Origin: Opitutia bacterium
Lineage (GTDB): Bacteria > Verrucomicrobiota > Verrucomicrobiia > Opitutales > Seribacteraceae
Direction of reading: 5' to 3'
DNA length: 8,810 nt
Assembly: GCA_002692605.1 (NCBI GenBank)
Contig: NZLE01000115.1
Coordinates: forward strand, 1-8,810
The notes beneath the pieces were generated by a model. The model was not told the origin of the DNA, did no database searches, and saw only the letters and a program-made list of their open reading frames with translations. This document shows, in pieces, positions 1-6,464 of the stretch (positions are counted from its first letter, which is position 1; every line of letters starts with the position of its first letter). The position numbers and the translations under genes were made by a program.

Positions 1-46
1 AAGATATGATTGGCCGTTTACTCCCTCGCTAAGATTACCGTCTGAA

Positions 47-1108
47 ATGAAAGTTCTTATTACTGGTGGAATTGGTTTCGTAGGTTGTAAAATAATCGAG
101 TTCCTCAGAAACAACCATCCGAGTTTCGAAATCATTGCAATAGATAACTTATCCCGGAAAGGTTGCCACCTCAACCTATCCGAACTCAACCGAATAGATG
201 CCAAATTCTTGCACTGCGACATACGATCGCGATCCGACCTCGAATCCATACCGAAAGCTGATTGGGTAATTGATTGCGCAGCGAACCCTTCCGTGCTCGC
301 TGGGCTGAATCATTCCTCCTCTAGTCTGCAACTTATGGAAAACAACTTGGTCGGGACGCTCAATCTTATTGAATACTGTAAAAGACATAATGCCGGTCTT
401 ATCTTGCTTAGCACCAGTCGCGTGTACTCCGCAGCGGAACTAACCCGTTGTTCAGTCATTGAAGAAAAAACCAGATTTTCCCTTGATGCCTCAATCGAGC
501 GCAAAGGACTTTCTCAAGAAGGGATCACCGAAGAATTTTCAACAACCCCCCCCCTGTCCCTTTATGGAGCCTCCAAAATCTCCTCCGAACTACTGGCTTT
601 GGAATACGGCTTAAATTTCAACTTCCCCGTTTGGATTGACCGATGTGGCGTCATGGCGGGCGCAGGTCAATTCGGAAAAGCGGATCAGGGAATTATTTCC
701 TATTGGATACATTCCTTCAGAGAGGCCAAACCGCTATCATACATTGGATTCGGAGGCAGTGGGTTGCAAGTCAGAGACGCTTTGCATCCGCAAGACGTTG
801 CTCCTCTTTTGGTTTCGCAAATGCAAAATCCAGATAAGGATGCTCCCTCCATTATAAATCTTGGCGGCGGGTTGGAGAATTCCACTTCGCTCCTGGAACT
901 GAGTTCTTGGTGCGAGAATCGTTTTGGGCAGATGGAAATACTCGCTTCAAAAGAAAATCGACCAATGGATGCTCCGTGGATCGTAATGGACTCGTCGCTT
1001 GCCAGTCAGCATTGGGACTGGAAGCCAGAAATCACAATTGATCAGATTCTTAGCGAGATTGCGAGTCATGCTGAAGCGAATCCCAAGTGGTTGGACTTAG
1101 TATCATAA
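47..1108 (+). CDS. NAD-dependent epimerase/dehydratase, CDP-paratose 2-epimerase (RfbE)-like
   Basis: Extended short-chain dehydrogenase of 353 residues, expected to be a cytoplasmic nucleotide-sugar epimerase working through a transient keto intermediate with bound NAD. The N-terminal Rossmann motif is GGIGFVG (G7, G10, G13), followed by the acidic ribose-binding residue D33 in AIDNLS. The catalytic pair is Y173/K177 in LYGASK, with the Ser/Thr element STSRVYS at 122-128. A long insert (about 128-170, ending FSTTPPLSLYG) and the later stretches DQGIISYWIHS (213-223) and IGFGGSGLQVRDALHP (233-248) match my memory of the CDP-paratose/CDP-tyvelose 2-epimerase subfamily rather than GalE or RmlB. 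Length fits that subfamily. The ATG at 47 starts right at the beta-1 strand; no strong ribosome site precedes it. The next gene begins 17 nt downstream. A C9 homopolymer lies at codons 167-170. The substrate is not proven: none of the CDP-3,6-dideoxyhexose synthesis genes are in view. Confidence 0.88.
   Translation: MKVLITGGIGFVGCKIIEFLRNNHPSFEIIAIDNLSRKGCHLNLSELNRIDAKFLHCDIRSRSDLESIPKADWVIDCAANPSVLAGLNHSSSSLQLMENNLVGTLNLIEYCKRHNAGLILLSTSRVYSAAELTRCSVIEEKTRFSLDASIERKGLSQEGITEEFSTTPPLSLYGASKISSELLALEYGLNFNFPVWIDRCGVMAGAGQFGKADQGIISYWIHSFREAKPLSYIGFGGSGLQVRDALHPQDVAPLLVSQMQNPDKDAPSIINLGGGLENSTSLLELSSWCENRFGQMEILASKENRPMDAPWIVMDSSLASQHWDWKPEITIDQILSEIASHAEANPKWLDLVS
546..554 (+). repeat. Nine-C homopolymer tract inside the epimerase gene
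   Basis: Nine consecutive C bases form the end of codon 167 (ACC), codons 168 and 169 (both CCC) and the first base of codon 170 (CTG), giving T-P-P-L. The tract lies just upstream of the catalytic Tyr173 codon. A gain or loss of one C would shift the frame and remove the active site. It is the longest G/C run I see in the window. Confidence 0.9.
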
Positions 1109-1125
1109 ATTAGTTTTCCAAAAGA

Positions 1126-2217
1126 ATGATCGATTTCTGCGACCTTTCTCTTCCCCAAGCAACGGAAGAATCAATATGGAAAAAGTGCAGGAACCTCGTT
1201 CGACAAAATGGCTATGTTTTGAGCAAGGAAGTCGATGACTTCGAAAATGATTTCGCGAGGTTCTGTGAAGCGAATCATTGCCTTGGAGTTGCCACCGGTT
1301 GCGATGCTTTGATGTGGGCGATGGAAGGATTGGGAATTGGTCGAGGTGATGAGGTAATTACTGTGGCAAATACTTTCATTGGAACAGTTTTGCCTATTAT
1401 TCGCGTTGGCGCGACACCGGTTCTGGTTGATTGCGACCCCAAAACTCAACAAATCGACCCAGATCAGGTTGCATCTGCCATCACCCCAAGAACCAGTGCC
1501 ATTGTTCCCGTCCATCTTTACGGAAGACTTGCACCGATGGATGAGTTACTTCGATTGTGTAATAAAAATGGTTTGGTTCTTTTGGAAGACGCAGCCCAAG
1601 CCCACGGCGCCCGCTATAAAGGCAAGAGAGCGGGAAGTATGGGACACGCATCCGGTTTTAGCTTTTATCCTGCCAAAAACCTTGGAGCATGGGGCGATGG
1701 AGGGGCGATGGTGACTTCGGACACGAGCCTTTACGAAAAAGTGAAAAAGATTCGAAATTACGGCCAGGAAAAAAAATATTTTCACAGTCAGATCGGATGG
1801 AACAGCCGACTGGATTCGCTTCAGGCAATCGTTTTGGCGGAAAAACTATTGTTGCTTGATCAATGGAACGAGCGCCGCCGCAGCATTGCCTCAAGATACT
1901 ATGACATTCTAAGCGATACGGAAGTCTCCTTGTACCATGAAAGCCCCGAAAACGAACCCGTCCATCACCTCTTTGTAGTGACGCACAAAAACAGAGATCT
2001 AATACAATCAAAACTCAATTCACAGGGTATCGCCACGGGTATTCATTACCCAGTCCCCATCCACAAACACAAATGCTTTGCAAATGAACCGTTTGCCAAA
2101 GATGGCTGTTTCCCCCATGCAGAAGCGCAAAGCGCCCAACTCCTTTCTCTACCCATGCATCCTAACATGACCATTAGCGAAGTCGAAAAGGTGTTCCAAT
2201 GCTTGAAAGCGATATGA
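1126..2217 (+). CDS. DegT/DnrJ/EryC1/StrS family PLP-dependent sugar aminotransferase
   Basis: Pyridoxal-phosphate enzyme of 363 residues, the usual length for the family, which transfers an amino group (normally from glutamate) to a keto-sugar nucleotide in the cytoplasm. It opens with the typical N-terminus (MIDFCDLSL) and has GVATGCDAL (54-62) at the phosphate-binding loop, usually written GVGSGTDAL in relatives. The EDAAQAHGA segment (154-162) puts D155 against the pyridine nitrogen, and the Schiff-base lysine is K184 in FSFYPAKNLGAWGDGGA. The C-terminal GIHYPVPIH (305-313) is typical of WbpE/QdtB/FdtB-type enzymes that aminate C3, but also occurs in other branches, so regiochemistry is inferred. 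The adjoining acetyltransferase is the expected partner to acetylate the new amine, and the oxidoreductase at 3484 could supply the keto substrate. Its TGA stop overlaps the next gene. The ATG at 1126 has only a weak purine stretch upstream. Confidence 0.93.
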   Translation: MIDFCDLSLPQATEESIWKKCRNLVRQNGYVLSKEVDDFENDFARFCEANHCLGVATGCDALMWAMEGLGIGRGDEVITVANTFIGTVLPIIRVGATPVLVDCDPKTQQIDPDQVASAITPRTSAIVPVHLYGRLAPMDELLRLCNKNGLVLLEDAAQAHGARYKGKRAGSMGHASGFSFYPAKNLGAWGDGGAMVTSDTSLYEKVKKIRNYGQEKKYFHSQIGWNSRLDSLQAIVLAEKLLLLDQWNERRRSIASRYYDILSDTEVSLYHESPENEPVHHLFVVTHKNRDLIQSKLNSQGIATGIHYPVPIHKHKCFANEPFAKDGCFPHAEAQSAQLLSLPMHPNMTISEVEKVFQCLKAI

Positions 2218-2684
2218 ACCGGTCTGAATCCCCTTCATTTGGCCATGCGCAAATGGTTGAAGTTCAATGTGGAAAGGAAGTCAGGATCATCAAACCATGC
2301 AATTTGTATGGCTGCTCGATTGGCGATCACAGCTTCATCGGCCCATTCGTGGAAATTCAATCCAAGGCAAGCATTGGAAAAAATTCTAGGATTCAATCGC
2401 ACTGCTTCGTTTGCTCATTGGTAGAAATTGGCGATTCCTGCTTCGTTGGTCACGGGGTGACTTTCGTTAACGATTTGTTCAAAGATGGAAAACCGTCCAA
2501 AGACGAAAGAGATTGGCTTCCCACCAAAATCGGCAATGAAGTTTCAATCGGTTCAGGCTCAACGATTTTACCTGTGAAGATTTGCGATGGATGCGTAGTT
2601 GGCGCCGGATCCGTAGTTGTAAGGGATTTAACGGTACGGGGCGTGTATGCAGGAAACCCAGCCAAATTGATTCGAGAAATTTGA
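2199..2684 (+). CDS. Left-handed beta-helix (hexapeptide) sugar N-acetyltransferase, WbpD/FdtC-like
   Basis: Acyltransferase of 161 residues, probably trimeric, that would use acetyl-CoA to acetylate the amine installed by the upstream aminotransferase. Hexapeptide repeats run almost throughout: CSIGDHSFIGPFVEIQ (about 39-54), ASIGKNSRIQ, VEIGDSCFVGHG, TKIGNEVSIGSG and VKICDGCVVGAGSVV. The loop FVNDLF (89-94) corresponds to the Asn-Asp loop of WbpD-type enzymes, where the Asn is near the active site. The end, YAGNPAKLIREI, is the classic family C-terminus. Two starts compete. ATG 2199 overlaps the previous gene by 19 nt and has AAGG 7 nt upstream (2188-2191), the same arrangement as the GTG at 7854. 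ATG 2214 gives a 4-nt ATGA overlap but a poor ribosome site. I chose 2199; the five extra residues lie outside any domain. The acetyl donor is a family expectation; formyl or other acyl groups are possible. Confidence 0.9.
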   Translation: MLESDMNRSESPSFGHAQMVEVQCGKEVRIIKPCNLYGCSIGDHSFIGPFVEIQSKASIGKNSRIQSHCFVCSLVEIGDSCFVGHGVTFVNDLFKDGKPSKDERDWLPTKIGNEVSIGSGSTILPVKICDGCVVGAGSVVVRDLTVRGVYAGNPAKLIREI

Positions 2685-2688
2685 AGGA
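2684..2688 (+). promoter_or_regulatory. Shine-Dalgarno AAGGA supporting a TTG start at 2699
   Basis: AAGGA begins on the last base of the acetyltransferase stop codon and sits 10 nt before a TTG that is in frame with the downstream glycosyltransferase. It is the best ribosome-site match in the region. The only in-frame ATGs near the conserved part (2789, 2798) have none and would cut into the first beta-strand. Confidence 0.45.
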
Positions 2689-2698
2689 TACGGCTCAT

Positions 2699-3487
2699 TT
2701 GTCCAGCAAGCAACATGTGCAAAAGCTCATTGCTTCAAAAAGTTGTAGGAATCTTGAGAGTCGTACGAAATATCGCAACCTAACGATTATGGTTACCATG
2801 CCTTGCTGGAATGAAGAGGGTAAAGTTGGTCCCGGTGTACGAGCAGTGCCAAAATCACTCGTTGATACTGTTTGTGTCGTTGATAATGGATCCGTTGATG
2901 GAACCGCTCAAGAAGCCAAAGATTCCGGAGCCTTGGTTATCTCTCACGCAAAAAACCTTGGAGCTGGTGGTGGCATTCGTACGGGCTTGGAATATGGAAG
3001 AGAGAATGGTTATGACCTTTTGGCCGTTCTTGCAGGGGATAACCAAGACGACCCAAACGACCTTTTCCGGGCCGTTGACAAACTCATTGACGAGAATCTT
3101 GATTACGTACAAGGCTCTCGTTGGTTGAAAGAAGGGAAGAGAGAAAACATGACGATTTCAAGAACCGCGCTTACTTGGATTTATTCCTTTCTCTTCAGGA
3201 TTCTTTACAGAACTAAAATTACCGATGCAACCAATGGCTTTAGGGTTTTTAGGAAAGAAGTTTTGGATAACCCGAAACTAAATCTCTGGCAAGACTGGTT
3301 ACTCCAGTATGAACTCGAACCGTACCTCTTGATTCAAACTTGTCGATCGGGTTACAAGGTATCTGAAGTGCCAGTTACAAAGCGTTATCACGAAGACATG
3401 AAGGATAACACCAAAATGGTACCTTTCAAAAGCTGGTGGTCCATACTCCGCCCGCTCTTCCTTCTTAGCTTGAGGATGAAATCATGA
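2699..3487 (+). CDS. Family 2 glycosyltransferase (DPM1/polyprenyl-phosphate type), probable TTG start
   Basis: GT-A fold inverting glycosyltransferase, 262 residues from TTG 2699. After a basic N-terminal stretch of about 28 residues the domain begins with LTIMVTMPCWNEE (28-40). It continues with VVDNGSVDGT (60-69), NLGAGGGIRTGL (86-97), the metal/nucleotide region AGDNQDDP (112-119, in place of the DxD of relatives), QGSRW (138-142), TNGFRVFRKEVL (178-189), QYELEPYLL (203-211) and EVPVTKRYH (223-231). This pattern fits DPM1-like enzymes that load a sugar on polyprenyl phosphate, though transfer to another acceptor is possible. The only hydrophobic stretch near the end is short (about residues 243-259), so I see no GtrB-style C-terminal membrane domain. 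Start choice: an in-frame ATG at 2582 would overlap the acetyltransferase by 103 nt, GTG 2717 lacks a ribosome site, and ATG 2789 clips strand 1. The gene splits the amino-sugar trio and overlaps the next gene by 4 nt (ATGA). Confidence 0.85.
   Translation: MSSKQHVQKLIASKSCRNLESRTKYRNLTIMVTMPCWNEEGKVGPGVRAVPKSLVDTVCVVDNGSVDGTAQEAKDSGALVISHAKNLGAGGGIRTGLEYGRENGYDLLAVLAGDNQDDPNDLFRAVDKLIDENLDYVQGSRWLKEGKRENMTISRTALTWIYSFLFRILYRTKITDATNGFRVFRKEVLDNPKLNLWQDWLLQYELEPYLLIQTCRSGYKVSEVPVTKRYHEDMKDNTKMVPFKSWWSILRPLFLLSLRMKS
3472..3476 (+). promoter_or_regulatory. Strong Shine-Dalgarno GAGGA for the oxidoreductase start
   Basis: GAGGA lies 7 nt before the ATG at 3484, inside the last codons of the upstream glycosyltransferase. 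It is one of the few near-ideal ribosome sites here. With the ATGA stop/start overlap it fixes this start and suggests coupled translation. Confidence 0.7.
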
Positions 3488-4512
3488 ACGAAAAAGTGAA
3501 CGTTGGTTTAGTTGGGGCCGGTAGATGGGGACCAAACGTCATCGGAGCGATCAATCGCCTTGGCCATGGCCAAGTTGCAAAAGTTGCCGATCCTAGTCAC
3601 CAAGCCCTTCAAAGACTAGCCGATCGTTTCCCCTCAATTTCGACTTCGGAATCGGCTGAGCATCTTATCGAAGATTCCGATATCGATGCAATTGCGGTTT
3701 GCACACCAGTTGAAACCCATACCTCCTTGGTACGGGCAGCCCTTTTGGCCGGGAAACACGTCTTCGTTGAAAAACCATTCGGACAAGATTATGAGGAATG
3801 CAGTAAACTCTGCAAGCTAGCCAAGGAAAGAAGACTGCAAATAGTGGTTGGACACGTGTTTTTATTCAATGAGTCTATTTTGCATCTCAAAGACATCATT
3901 CAATCTGGAGATCTTGGAGAAATCCTTCATCTGGAGGCCCATCGCAGCAACTTAGGTCCCGTAAGAAAAGACGTGAATGCGGTTTGGGATCTTACCTCCC
4001 ACGATCTTTCGATTTTTGATTTTCTTCTCGGTCAATTCCCCAATGAGGTAAGTTGTTTGGGCAGTTGCCAGCTTGATTCGAAAAACGAAGACACTGCCTA
4101 CACTACCTTCAAATATAAAAATGGAATTCTTGCCCATGCTCAAGCAAGCTGGTTACACCCTTTGAAAGTCCGGAAAATCACGGTCATTGGTTCGAAAAAA
4201 ATGGCCCTATGGGATGATTTGAACCTAGAGCATCCAGTTACCATATACGATTCTTCCATTGGGTTGGAGCAGGCTTATTACTCGGACTCTTTCGCTTCGC
4301 ACAGGCTCTCTTACAATCGGGGTGACGTCCTTATGCCAAATATTGCCACGAATGAACCTTTGCTCGAAGAACTCCGTCATTTCCTGGATGTGGTGGGCGG
4401 AGCGAAAAATGATCGCTCATCCGGAGAATATGGATCCGAGTTGGTAAGGACTTTGCAAGCGGCCGATCGGTCACTGGAAAAGAATGGAACCTTCGTACCT
4501 GTGGAAAGATAA
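3484..4512 (+). CDS. Gfo/Idh/MocA family NAD-dependent sugar oxidoreductase, WbpB/WlbA-like role
   Basis: Cytoplasmic dehydrogenase of 342 residues, normal for the family. The N-terminal Rossmann domain carries GAGRWG (11-16) for NAD(P), then VCTPVETH (72-79) and the family signature VEKPF (95-99), where K97 is the conserved catalytic-site lysine. The C-terminal alpha/beta domain contains GHVFLFN (123-129), the run NLGPVRKDVNAVWDLTSHD (156-174) with D169 and H173 as likely substrate-site residues, and AQASWLHP (219-226). This WDLxxHD subgroup is often found with aminotransferase and acetyltransferase genes in polysaccharide clusters. The likely job is oxidising a sugar nucleotide, for example at C3, to give the keto group for the aminotransferase at 1126, by analogy with WbpB/WlbA acting on UDP-GlcNAcA. 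No UDP-GlcNAc 6-dehydrogenase is in view, so the exact substrate is open. The start overlaps the upstream stop by 4 nt behind a good GAGGA site. Confidence 0.9.
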   Translation: MNEKVNVGLVGAGRWGPNVIGAINRLGHGQVAKVADPSHQALQRLADRFPSISTSESAEHLIEDSDIDAIAVCTPVETHTSLVRAALLAGKHVFVEKPFGQDYEECSKLCKLAKERRLQIVVGHVFLFNESILHLKDIIQSGDLGEILHLEAHRSNLGPVRKDVNAVWDLTSHDLSIFDFLLGQFPNEVSCLGSCQLDSKNEDTAYTTFKYKNGILAHAQASWLHPLKVRKITVIGSKKMALWDDLNLEHPVTIYDSSIGLEQAYYSDSFASHRLSYNRGDVLMPNIATNEPLLEELRHFLDVVGGAKNDRSSGEYGSELVRTLQAADRSLEKNGTFVPVER

Positions 4513-4574
4513 GCGAGGCAAACGACAAAGCTTTTAAAATCCTGAGGCTGTTTCTAACGCTTCCTGCTTGGTGG

Positions 4575-6464
4575 TTGCTTTTTTTTGTCATTGAATCAGC
4601 CCTTCTGAGAAGTAGGCAGCCCGAATGGCTGAACCTATATTCCAATGAAAAAATGCTTTTCCTCCTAGTGTCCCCATTCGTAATCGCTCTTTTGTTTTTT
4701 CTTCCACAAAGATTTCGCATTCCAACTTGGCTAATGAAGTTATGGAAAACACTAGGAGACCATATTTTTGGGGTTTTCCTAGCGATCGCATGCTTGTCCT
4801 CAATCCCTTTCTTCATCAATGGAGCATCAGTGGGAGAAGACATTGGCAGCCAAGTGAAATCTTCCCTGCAATGGGCAAATGGAAACGTCCCCGCTCCGAA
4901 TTTCGTCAAGCAACCGAATCCAAATGATCTTTCTTCGGACCGTGAGGTTTGGGTTTTACGCCCTCCAGGGGTCTCCTTGCTCCCCATACCCGGGATGCTA
5001 ATGGGCTTTTCACTCGGCGCTTCCATTCAAATTGGCCTCTTGTTCTGTGGAATCGTTGGTGGTGTCGGCTGGCTTTTTTTCTTTGAACGAATGAATCTTT
5101 GTTCATCAACTCTTTTGGTTCTTTCAATCATGTTGGGCCTCCTTGCGGGAAATGCCACCGCCACCTTTTCAACAGGCAATATTATTCTTTTTGCCCTGGT
5201 CCCATGGTTCATAATTTGGACGTTTAAGATCAACTCTTCCATCGTCGGACCAAACTTCTCCACCCAAACCCTGCTATCACTTCTAGTCTTCCTTTTTCTT
5301 CTCGGCTCTTTCGCTTGGATAAAGCTGTCGGGCATAATTGCAGCAGGAACGGTCGGGGCATGTCTTTTCTTCCTTCTTTTCAGTAAATTTTATGCGGATC
5401 GGAAATTTCAATTCTTAGGAGTTTTCATGGTGCTTGGAGTCTTTTTTTGGATTCCTATGATCGGCTTGGAAAACACCAATCACCATCTCAGCGGAACTAC
5501 CTCCGATCAGCTCTATGGAGGCATCGTAAGCGAAGCCGAATCACCTCTGACTGGAAAACATTGGCTAAAGAGTACTCGTAGCGGATGGCTGGCTTGGAGC
5601 ATAATGGCCGCTCCAGGCTATGCATTGCCCCCAAAAGATTTCGCTAACGGTCTGCGCGATTTGGGAAAACAATTTCCTGAATTTTGCGCCTGGATGGACT
5701 CCCATTCCATAAACGATCACGTCTTTCTGGCAGGGCTAGTTGGGATTATCTTCTCTTGCTTGCTGTTTTTTCAAATTAGAACGGTTTTTAGCTTTCTGAA
5801 TAATCACTTTAAGATACTGCTCTTATCCTTTTTAACGATTCCCTTCATCGGTCTTGCGTTGCTTGCATTCCGTTTTCAATGGAATTACCTACTGTACCAT
5901 TCTCACACCTTTGAATTTTGGATTCTTTTTCTCATTCCCCTTCTCCTTGCAATTTCCAGATTTGATAATTTCAAGATACAAACGAATCTTCTATTCGGGC
6001 TATGTCTCGCCTTTCCAATAACCAAGAGTTTTGAGCTTTTTATCAACGCAGTCATGAGGCATCAAGGACCATCAATCGCGAAGACGGAACATTTTCTGGG
6101 ACTCGCCGGCAGTCGCTTTTCAAACTCGATCGAAGTCATCGAAGAGGACTCCGACAACCCTGCGGACGTCTTGCTCTTTCTGCCCTCGGGAAACATGAGC
6201 GATTTGATCCTTCGTACCAAAATGCGTACTTTTGCAACTCATTTCGCCGCAGACAATTTCCCCAAGATGGAAAGGTTTTCTACAACCAAACCTCTCAGCG
6301 TCTATTGCGCTTACGATTCTCGGTTGTCTCAAAATCCCGCCTTCGTCGAGGCATTGGATTCAAGATTTCCTCAATCATCAAGCCGGGAGCTAATTTTTAA
6401 TAAAGAAATTTCCGTTCTCAAGATTCGCTTGTCCCCACAAGAATCAAGACAACAACCCTCATGA
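4575..6464 (+). CDS. Large polytopic membrane protein, GT-C-like glycosyltransferase candidate; true start uncertain
   Basis: At least 629 residues with roughly 12 hydrophobic segments (from TTG 4575: about 27-44, 62-82, 144-170, 177-191, 202-217, 232-247, 251-270, 278-297, 383-402, 411-431, 446-461, 469-486). A soluble C-terminal domain of about 130 residues follows, expected outside the cytoplasm. The first large loop holds NGASVGEDIGSQ with acidic E88/D89 and then RPPGVSLLPIPG (129-140). An acidic first loop and an RPPG/HPPL-like element recall GT39/GT83/ArnT-type GT-C enzymes that use polyprenyl-phosphate sugars. I recognise no named family, so this assignment is an inference. The start is a problem: the reading frame stays open upstream to about 4413, and the codons from 4509 encode a polar tip plus a hydrophobic helix that TTG 4575 would cut, but no ATG, GTG or TTG lies there. 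ATG 4653 is another option. The end overlaps the downstream GT2 by 4 nt. Confidence 0.75.
   Translation: MLFFVIESALLRSRQPEWLNLYSNEKMLFLLVSPFVIALLFFLPQRFRIPTWLMKLWKTLGDHIFGVFLAIACLSSIPFFINGASVGEDIGSQVKSSLQWANGNVPAPNFVKQPNPNDLSSDREVWVLRPPGVSLLPIPGMLMGFSLGASIQIGLLFCGIVGGVGWLFFFERMNLCSSTLLVLSIMLGLLAGNATATFSTGNIILFALVPWFIIWTFKINSSIVGPNFSTQTLLSLLVFLFLLGSFAWIKLSGIIAAGTVGACLFFLLFSKFYADRKFQFLGVFMVLGVFFWIPMIGLENTNHHLSGTTSDQLYGGIVSEAESPLTGKHWLKSTRSGWLAWSIMAAPGYALPPKDFANGLRDLGKQFPEFCAWMDSHSINDHVFLAGLVGIIFSCLLFFQIRTVFSFLNNHFKILLLSFLTIPFIGLALLAFRFQWNYLLYHSHTFEFWILFLIPLLLAISRFDNFKIQTNLLFGLCLAFPITKSFELFINAVMRHQGPSIAKTEHFLGLAGSRFSNSIEVIEEDSDNPADVLLFLPSGNMSDLILRTKMRTFATHFAADNFPKMERFSTTKPLSVYCAYDSRLSQNPAFVEALDSRFPQSSSRELIFNKEISVLKIRLSPQESRQQPS

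Noticed and set aside
1..46. Possible tail of an upstream gene (a frame ending TAA at 30-32, or one ending TGA at 7-9)
   Set aside because: Only a few codons are visible and both frames are equally possible, so no product or frame can be supported. The third frame is open into the epimerase but has no start codon.
1109..1125. Promoter or terminator in the largest clear gap
   Set aside because: Only 17 nt, with no hairpin or -10/-35 pair visible.
1769..1776. A8 run within the aminotransferase gene as a second slip site
   Set aside because: It encodes E-K-K in a normal context, and A runs of this length are common in AT-leaning genes; weaker evidence than the C9 tract.
2715..2783. Small ORF of 22 codons beginning at ATG 2715
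   Set aside because: It overlaps the likely glycosyltransferase N-terminus, has no ribosome site and its peptide shows no recognisable feature.
4579..4586. T8 run near the start of the membrane protein as the cause of its missing start codon
   Set aside because: Shifting frame here does not link to a start codon: both other forward frames are closed by stops at 4535 and 4543 and contain no ATG.
4331..5026. Long open frame on the minus strand (231 codons)
   Set aside because: It lies opposite the oxidoreductase and the membrane protein; its translation shows no domain and has shadow-like composition.
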